24,183 bases of DNA from a virus, in IMG/VR virus record IMGVR_UViG_3300042988_002075, positions 1 through 24,183 of that record. The stretch is one strand, 5' to 3'. The position numbers were made by a program, and so were the translations under genes. This document shows, piece by piece, positions 20,720 through 24,183 of the stretch. Numbering within the stretch: the first letter of the stretch is position 1; each line of letters starts with the position of its first letter. Under the pieces are notes generated by a model. The model saw nothing but the letters and a program-made list of their open reading frames with translations. It was not told where the DNA came from and did no database searches.

Positions 20720-20927
20720 ATTGACCTACAGCAATGAAGAATGCAATTCCAGTGAAGAAATTGAATACCCACATTGGTGTAGATGACGTAACGTCTGAGA
20801 ATGTCAGATGCGTTAATAGTGATAAGCAACCAGCTAATGTAGCTGTGATGATTGTGATCATGATCATTGGCAATACGAACAATGCAATGATCTGTACAGG
20901 AAGTACCATTCTTTTGAGATGTCTCAT
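20700..20927 (-). CDS. Two-helix membrane protein, 75 aa
   Basis: After a basic MRHLKRM start, hydrophobic stretches at residues 8-38 and 52-68 predict two transmembrane helices. The end is WMWEEK. No family was recognised. It is one of five single-gene units in this stretch, with the shared motif 42 bp before its ATG. Confidence 0.65.
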   Translation of the reverse strand: MRHLKRMVLPVQIIALFVLPMIMITIITATLAGCLSLLTHLTFSDVTSSTPMWVFNFFTGIAFFIAVGQWMWEEK

Positions 20928-20968
20928 GAGTTTAAATTTAGAGTTATTAATATTGATTTGTTAAGGGG

Positions 20969-20979
20969 TTTAGCTGTTG
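20969..20979 (-). promoter_or_regulatory. Repeated upstream motif
   Basis: CAACAGCTAAA, followed by CCCCTTAACAA on the minus strand, lies 42 bp before the ATG of the 75-residue gene. It is the closest match to the copy before paralogue A. Confidence 0.6.
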
Positions 20980-21002
20980 AATGACAAGGCTTATATATAA
21001 TA

Positions 21003-21038
21003 AACACAGAGACACTCTTGTTAGAACATCTCTGTGTT
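21003..21038 (-). terminator. Intrinsic terminator after the 33-aa gene
   Basis: AACACAGAGA and TCTCTGTGTT form a perfect 10-bp stem; inside, TCT and AGA add a smaller stem around TGTT. On the minus strand TATTATATAT follows. It lies 22 bp past the stop codon. Confidence 0.8.
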
Positions 21039-21060
21039 GGTGCTGTGCAGGTGACACTTC

Positions 21061-21162
21061 TCAGTGTCTGTCCTCCTTGCAGTAGTCCATGAAGTATTTG
21101 TATGCTTCACGCATGGACTTGGCAAGGATTTGATGTCCTGCAATTAAATACCAATGATACAT
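21061..21162 (-). CDS. Hypothetical peptide, 33 aa
   Basis: The ATG at 21162 opens MYHWYLIAGHQILAKSM, ending FMDYCKEDRH, an amphipathic helix-like peptide. The frame extends upstream to 21285, but that part is G/C-rich, Pro/Thr-rich and unlike the neighbours. The true start is supported by the upstream motif at 21197-21207, 35 bp away, the same distance as in the other four units. Function unknown. Confidence 0.6.
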   Translation of the reverse strand: MYHWYLIAGHQILAKSMREAYKYFMDYCKEDRH

Positions 21163-21191
21163 AAGCTTTGATTTAATGTGCTGGTTCACAT

Positions 21192-21268
21192 GGGGGTATA
21201 GGTGTTGCGTGCGTTGGCGGGGGGATGTTGTGGTAGGGGGTACACCCTCTCTACTACACAGATGGGGG
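21192..21268. other. Cluster of four G runs
   Basis: Plus-strand runs of five or six G at 21192-21196, 21219-21224, 21236-21240 and 21264-21268 stand out in a strongly AT-rich genome. They could form a long-looped G-quadruplex on the plus strand. The first run is the CCCCC half of the upstream motif as read on the minus strand. Confidence 0.45.
21197..21207 (-). promoter_or_regulatory. Repeated upstream motif
   Basis: CAACACCTATA, followed by CCCCC on the minus strand, lies 35 bp before the ATG of the 33-residue gene. It is the first of the series of five units. Confidence 0.6.
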
Positions 21269-21290
21269 CTAGTTCCAGTAGCCACTGTTA

Positions 21291-21361
21291 TAGCTCAAAC
21301 GCAATTCACTTCTAGCTCAAATACGCTAAGTAATGAGCTGCAACGTTAGCAAGATTGAGCT
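21291..21361. repeat. Periodic AGCT array
   Basis: AGCT occurs at 21292, 21314, 21335 and 21358, that is every 21-23 bp. The first two copies are TAGCTCAAA, each followed by a CGC; the last two are GAGCTGCAA, in the opposite sense. GCTAA (21325-21329) and TTAGC (21346-21350) form an inner inverted repeat. The array lies between a terminator and the first upstream motif, as an operator cluster would. Confidence 0.45.
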
Positions 21362-21373
21362 GCAAACAAAAAA

Positions 21374-21392
21374 CCCAGGCTTGTGACCTGGG
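21374..21392 (-). terminator. Intrinsic terminator after the 67-aa gene
   Basis: CCCAGG and CCTGGG form a 6-bp GC-rich stem with a 7-nt loop, followed on the minus strand by a run of six T. It starts 7 bp past the stop codon and closes the 23.25-21.4 kb operon. Confidence 0.9.
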
Positions 21393-21398
21393 CTTCTC

Positions 21399-21602
21399 TT
21401 AGTGGGATGTTTTAAGGAGTATGTCTGGATGATCTGCTAGTTCTACTTCATAGTGCCAATCTACATCTTGTCCTTGTGCAAGTTTATACAGCATTCCGCC
21501 ATCTGCACAAATTTGAATTCCTGTAATAATTCGTGGTAATTGTTCCAAGTCTGTTTTAAGGTAGACAATGGTCCCTAGTTCAAAAAGGTTGTTTACTATC
21601 AT
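21399..21602 (-). CDS. Small predicted beta-barrel protein, 67 aa
   Basis: FELGTIVYLKTDLEQLPRII, then TGIQICADGGMLYKLAQGQD and WHYEVELAD fit a common phage family. In it a short SH3-like barrel starts 'LGxxVYLxTDxEQxxRIVTxI' and ends 'WHYExEL'. Function is unknown. It is the last gene of the operon that begins with the thioesterase. Confidence 0.7.
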   Translation of the reverse strand: MIVNNLFELGTIVYLKTDLEQLPRIITGIQICADGGMLYKLAQGQDVDWHYEVELADHPDILLKTSH

Positions 21603-21610
21603 AGTGGTTG

Positions 21611-21874
21611 TTATAGGTTACTAAAGAAATTCATTAAGAATGAACTAGTGTATAATCCCAATAGACTACCCACAGTTGCCCCAAGGGAATAAATAACCCT
21701 CTCAGAAAATGTTCCAAATACAATCTTCTTGATGTTATACGACCAAATCATAGATATTGAAAAGGCTGCAAATAAAACTCCAATGTATAATTCTTTTGCC
21801 AAGAATACTGTGTTGATAGCAACAAAGTAAACCTGAAGTACTCCTGTAAAAAATAAACTAATCTTGTTTTTCAT
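21611..21874 (-). CDS. Three-helix membrane protein, 87 aa
   Basis: Hydrophobic segments at about residues 5-25, 28-46 and 60-83 predict three transmembrane helices. The blocks QVYFVAINTVFLA, SMIWSYNIKKIVFGTF and RVIYSLGATVGSLLGLY match a small membrane protein family I have seen in several Bacteroidota and other phages. The role is unproven; holin-like activity is possible. It starts 17 bp inside the upstream zinc-binding gene. Confidence 0.7.
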   Translation of the reverse strand: MKNKISLFFTGVLQVYFVAINTVFLAKELYIGVLFAAFSISMIWSYNIKKIVFGTFSERVIYSLGATVGSLLGLYTSSFLMNFFSNL

Positions 21875-22436
21875 CTTGTTCTTTTTTATTACGTTCTGCC
21901 TTCTCTGTCCATGTCAAGAATAAATCTGACAATTTAACCTCTGGTTTAAAATAGCCTTTGTCCATACCAAACTTGTAACTGTCTTCAGCACAAGGTTTAC
22001 ATTTTGTAGAGATCCAACCGTCACTGTAACAACCCACATCAGTCTTAGAACCGCAGTTCTCACAAACTTCATAGGATTCTTTCTCCCCTTTTTCAATTAC
22101 ACTCCAGCCTTTGTCAGTTGTACCTGTGCAATAGAAACGCAAACCGCCCCATTTCTCTTTGATTTGAGTGACTTTTGTGATGTGTTCAGAGTTGTTTTCA
22201 AGATTGACTCTGTCGTCTTCCTCTTTTATAGTTTCTACAATGTCCTTTATGATACCATACCATCCCAGTCCAATACCTAATCCATGGCCGTAAGACTCAT
22301 AAGGATCAGGTTTACAATTAACACGCACACAGAACGTAAACATGTCAGGATAAATATCAATTATCTCTTTAGCAAGCTTAAACTTGAGAGCTTGTCGTTC
22401 TTCTTGAGAAAGACTTCTGATGTTAAGATTTTCCAT
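21858..22436 (-). CDS. Phage zinc-binding protein, 192 aa
   Basis: The segment QIKEKWGGLRFYCTGTTDKG (around residue 92) is the hallmark of a widespread phage and prophage family. In that family 'KEKWGxLRxY' is followed by a helix and a zinc ribbon. Here the ribbon is VCENCGSKTDVGC and the later STKCKPC. The N-terminal FTFCVRVNCKPDPYESYGHG and GLGWYGIIKD are also typical. Function unknown. The tail is Lys/Glu-rich and disordered. It overlaps the genes on both sides by 14-17 bp. Confidence 0.8.
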   Translation of the reverse strand: MENLNIRSLSQEERQALKFKLAKEIIDIYPDMFTFCVRVNCKPDPYESYGHGLGIGLGWYGIIKDIVETIKEEDDRVNLENNSEHITKVTQIKEKWGGLRFYCTGTTDKGWSVIEKGEKESYEVCENCGSKTDVGCYSDGWISTKCKPCAEDSYKFGMDKGYFKPEVKLSDLFLTWTEKAERNKKEQDEKQD

Positions 22437-22860
22437 TTTTAATTTTGTTTAGTATATAGGTTGAGTTTTTAGTTTTAAACTGCAATTCATTTGCAGATAT
22501 TTTGGTCATGCTCTCAATTGTTGTTGTGAGCCATGTGTATTGAGAACCGTACTCTGGATCAACAATGCATGAAAACCCTATTTTAGGACGTGCATATAGT
22601 TTTTCAAAACGTCCATCTTCTTTCCATTTAACCCATTTTACAGAACATGAATTAAACATTAGTCCATCTTCTACACGAATTAAAACATAGTGCATTCCTG
22701 TTGTGCATTTAGAACAGAACGCTGGAGGTAATAACTCAATACCTTTCATAGCATTCTTTTCTTGGTCTGTCATTTGAGAACCTGTTTTAATAATGGTTCT
22801 ACATTTTGAGCACAACAATGCTCCTAGTCCTCCGTTAAACTTGAATATTGCTTTCTCCAT
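22423..22860 (-). CDS. Two-part zinc-ribbon protein, 145 aa
   Basis: The N-terminal part, FKFNGGLGALLCSKCRTIIK followed by LPPAFCSKCTTG (residues 6-54), is a four-cysteine zinc ribbon family of phages. The C-terminal part starts around residue 67 (MFNSCSVKWVKWKEDGRF) and runs through the segments KIGFSCIVDPEYGSQYTWLT and TTIESMTK. It resembles a second small phage domain that often occurs as a separate protein. It may therefore be a fusion. The role is unknown. Confidence 0.7.
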   Translation of the reverse strand: MEKAIFKFNGGLGALLCSKCRTIIKTGSQMTDQEKNAMKGIELLPPAFCSKCTTGMHYVLIRVEDGLMFNSCSVKWVKWKEDGRFEKLYARPKIGFSCIVDPEYGSQYTWLTTTIESMTKISANELQFKTKNSTYILNKIKNGKS

Positions 22861-23251
22861 TGGAATATAATTTACGTGTTCTTTCTCCTATTGGTAAAGG
22901 ATCACCTGCTTCATCTATTCTAACAAAACGCATGTTTGTATGTAATACCACGGTTTGAGTACCACTATACACATTATGAGCGCGAGCTTCCATGTATAGT
23001 GTAATGGAAGTTGTACCTACATGCATAACCTTCCCGTAAATCTTAATCAGTTGCCCCTCTTTTGCTGACTTTTTAAACACACACTTGTCTATTAGAAGAG
23101 TTACCATGCGTGGTGTATCACAAACTTCCATAGCAAATCCAGCTGCAGCAGCATCCATCCATGCTAAAAGTTTGCCTCCAAAAAGATTACCATGAAAGCC
23201 AAGATCTGACTTTTTAATAGGGTGTGTAGTTATAAGGGTCATGCCTTCCAT
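22835..23251 (-). CDS. Hotdog-fold acyl-CoA thioesterase
   Basis: The sequence GFHGNLFGGKLLAWMDAAAA (residues 18-37) is the conserved core of YciA/BACH-type acyl-CoA thioesterases. It contains the active-site Asn22 and Asp33 and the GG turn, followed by the central hydrophobic helix. The later VTLLIDKCVFKKSAKEGQLI and TTSITLYMEARAHN fit the beta sheet. At 138 aa it is a single hotdog domain. The predicted reaction is hydrolysis of acyl-CoA to free acid and CoA. In a phage it may alter host lipid or acyl-CoA pools. It is the first gene after the divergent promoter. Confidence 0.88.
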   Translation of the reverse strand: MEGMTLITTHPIKKSDLGFHGNLFGGKLLAWMDAAAAGFAMEVCDTPRMVTLLIDKCVFKKSAKEGQLIKIYGKVMHVGTTSITLYMEARAHNVYSGTQTVVLHTNMRFVRIDEAGDPLPIGERTRKLYSNGESNIQV

Positions 23252-23277
23252 TTTAACAAAATAAGATTTAAACTTTA

Positions 23278-23285
23278 CAAATGTA
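23278..23285 (-). promoter_or_regulatory. Probable -7 element for the leftward operon
   Basis: The minus strand reads TACATTTG, a match to the Bacteroidota -7 consensus TAnnTTTG, 27 bp before the thioesterase ATG. The -33 region (GTTTAAA) has no clear TTG, so support is moderate. Confidence 0.5.
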
Positions 23286-23294
23286 AATAAAAAT

Positions 23295-23325
23295 TTGCAG
23301 AATTTAAACTTTTAAAGTATATTTG
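23295..23325 (+). promoter_or_regulatory. Bacteroidota-type promoter for the rightward genes
   Basis: TTG at 23295-23297 and TATATTTG at 23318-23325 match the -33 TTG and -7 TAnnTTTG consensus with a 20-bp spacer. Transcription would begin near 23332 and read the 75-aa gene, the structured region and the tRNAs. Confidence 0.7.
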
Positions 23326-23332
23326 TAGTGAG

Positions 23333-23346
23333 GTTTCATATGAAAC
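23333..23346 (+). promoter_or_regulatory. Palindromic possible operator
   Basis: GTTTCATATGAAAC is a perfect 14-bp palindrome located at the predicted transcription start of the rightward promoter. It could be a repressor site or form a hairpin at the 5' end of the RNA. Confidence 0.45.
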
Positions 23347-23367
23347 TCTAACAAAAAACTTAACATA

Positions 23368-23595
23368 ATGGCAGAACAAGAAAAAGAACCAACAAGAGAT
23401 GAGGTTATTGCCTGGTATAAAAGCCAGATTGAACTAGCCTCATTACGTGCTGAGCTGGCAGAGTTACAAGCAAAGGCTGTAACTGAAGAAGCTAAGCGTA
23501 TTCAAGCAACAATCATGATTGCAAACATGACAACGCCTGATAATGCTGAAAACAAAAATACTGACGGACCAGGTGGAGCTGAGACTTCAGAGTAA
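23368..23595 (+). CDS. Short coiled-coil protein, 75 aa
   Basis: This helical protein contains TRDEVIAWYKSQIELASLRA, then ELAELQAKAVTEEAKRIQAT, a probable coiled coil over residues 15-52. It is followed by an Asn/Gly/Glu-rich disordered tail. It is the first gene in the rightward direction. I have seen similar small proteins at the head of phage structural or tRNA regions but know no function. The upstream promoter and the A/T-only leader support the start. Confidence 0.75.
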   Translation: MAEQEKEPTRDEVIAWYKSQIELASLRAELAELQAKAVTEEAKRIQATIMIANMTTPDNAENKNTDGPGGAETSE

Positions 23596-23635
23596 AAAAC
23601 CAAACGTTACAAGTTTAAACTAAACTTGAATCGTT

Positions 23636-23940
23636 CTTTGACATTTGATTTGTATTCTGTGACTGAATAGACTCTTGAGAGGGGTCAAAGTAGTGTCACC
23701 GTTCTGAAAAGAACTGGGAAGCACGTTGTCAGGCATGTGAGTTAAAACCACTCATCTTAAAGGTAGCGTAACCAATAAGCTCTGAGGTCCTGTGAAGATA
23801 TACATAACTGATCTCCGCAGCAGGTGCTGGTAGTCAATCCAGCTAGTCATTAACAAGGAAACTGATCATTTACTTGGACTATGGGTGAAAAGGGGCATGC
23901 GTTGGACTTGTGGGTAGTCAGGAACCCCACTAGAATTTCA
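23636..23940 (+). ncRNA. Candidate structured noncoding RNA
   Basis: About 300 nt without a believable gene but with many potential helices. CTTTGAC (23636) pairs with GTCAAAG (23684). GTTCT-GAAA-AGAAC is a GNRA hairpin at 23701-23714. GTGAGT/ACTCAT lies at 23737-23755. GCTGG/CCAGC lies at 23826-23843. TAGTC (23844) plus CAAG (23854) pair with CTTGGACTA (23873-23881), and GTGGG/CCCAC lies at 23911-23930. TTGGACT is repeated at 23874 and 23902. The segment is more GC-rich than its flanks and sits directly before two tRNAs. It does not match RNase P RNA, tmRNA or 6S RNA as I know them. Confidence 0.5.
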
Positions 23941-23955
23941 AATCAATTACAATGA

Positions 23956-24029
<74 letters not shown>

Positions 24030-24036
24030 CAAACAA

Positions 24037-24109
24037 GCCTTCTTAGCTCAACTGGTAGAGCAGCTGATTTGTACTCAGCAGGTTGTGGGTTCAACTCCTA
24101 CAGAAGGCT
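24037..24109 (+). tRNA. tRNA-Thr(TGT)
   Basis: A 73-nt tRNA. Acceptor GCCTTCT pairs with AGAAGGC; the D arm is GCTC...GAGC. The anticodon arm GCTGA-TTTGTAC-TCAGC carries anticodon TGT (reads ACA), and the T arm is GTGGG-TTCAACT-CCTAC. CCA is not encoded. It follows tRNA-Arg by 7 bp and is probably on the same transcript. Confidence 0.95.
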
Positions 24110-24136
24110 CAATTTTAATAACCAAATAAATAAACA

Positions 24137-24183
24137 ATGACACAATTCAAAAAATTGGTAGGAACCAGAGTGTTGCTTACTAA
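24137..24183 (+). CDS. Partial gene start, cut by the window edge
   Basis: An ATG at 24137, after an A/T-only leader (AACCAAATAAATAAACA), opens MTQFKKLVGTRVLLT and runs off the right edge. The frame is too short to identify. The 'KKLVGTRVLL' opening is faintly like a co-chaperonin N-terminus, but this is not enough for a call. Confidence 0.55.
   Translation, partial: MTQFKKLVGTRVLLT

Noticed and set aside
21163-21285. N-terminal extension of the 33-aa gene to 74 aa
   Set aside because: The extension crosses the repeated motif and the G-run cluster and has a Pro/Thr/Arg-rich composition unlike the neighbours, so the ATG at 21162 is preferred.
18400-21400. CRISPR array or prophage-type attachment sites
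   Set aside because: The repeats seen are short, few and irregularly placed relative to genes; there are no equal spacers and no integrase gene in the window.
23759-23771. AAAGGTAGCGTAA, similar to a conserved large-subunit rRNA segment
   Set aside because: The match is about 12 bases and the flanking sequence does not continue the rRNA pattern, so I do not call an rRNA fragment.
23881-23955. 24-codon plus-strand frame starting MGEKGHALDLW
   Set aside because: It has no suitable leader, overlaps several predicted helices of the candidate RNA and ends next to the tRNA; chance is the simpler explanation.

Overview
The window looks like part of a large, AT-rich tailed-phage genome whose host belongs to the Bacteroidota. 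Four things point that way. Dozens of small genes are packed on one strand, with 1-4 bp ATGA/TAATG junctions and longer overlaps. tRNA genes and several widespread phage protein families are present. Start codons are ATG in AT-rich, Shine-Dalgarno-free leaders. A TTG/TAnnTTTG promoter of the Bacteroidota housekeeping type lies near 23.3 kb. I cannot name the phage from sequence alone.

Layout. From 1 to about 23.25 kb every gene is on the minus strand; after 23.37 kb the strand switches to plus across a divergent promoter. Read in the direction of transcription, 23.25 to 21.4 kb holds a hotdog thioesterase, two zinc-ribbon proteins, a three-helix membrane protein and a small predicted beta-barrel protein. 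From 21.4 to 19.0 kb there are five short transcription units, each with its own hairpin or terminator and a shared upstream motif. Two of these units encode paralogous 163/164-residue proteins. From 18.8 to 16.2 kb there are small membrane and lipoprotein genes, an HNH protein, a tRNA-Leu, a signal-anchored glucosaminidase and membrane proteins. From 16.1 to 9.0 kb there are a winged-helix protein, a MoxR/CobS-type AAA+ ATPase, a CobT-like VWA protein, a two-helix membrane protein and an SPFH (stomatin/prohibitin) protein, with terminators in the narrow gaps between them. From 9.0 to 6.2 kb there are a BCS1-type AAA ATPase, a calcineurin-like phosphoesterase and a radical-SAM protein related to spore photoproduct lyase. 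From 6.2 kb to the left end there is a dense array of small proteins, several from recognisable DUF-type families, and an odd 101-nt tRNA-like gene.

On the plus strand, a 75-residue protein is followed by about 300 nt of apparently noncoding, helix-rich sequence, then tRNA-Arg(TCT), tRNA-Thr(TGT) and the first codons of another gene.

The most interesting signals are the repeated CAACACCTAAACCCC-like motif found 35-42 nt before five start codons, the candidate structured RNA before the tRNAs, and the SPFH + membrane + VWA + MoxR cluster with terminators immediately ahead of start codons. Also notable are the alternative hairpins at 14.5 kb, the 22-bp periodic AGCT array at 21.3 kb, and an open frame without ATG that begins at the end of tRNA-Leu.
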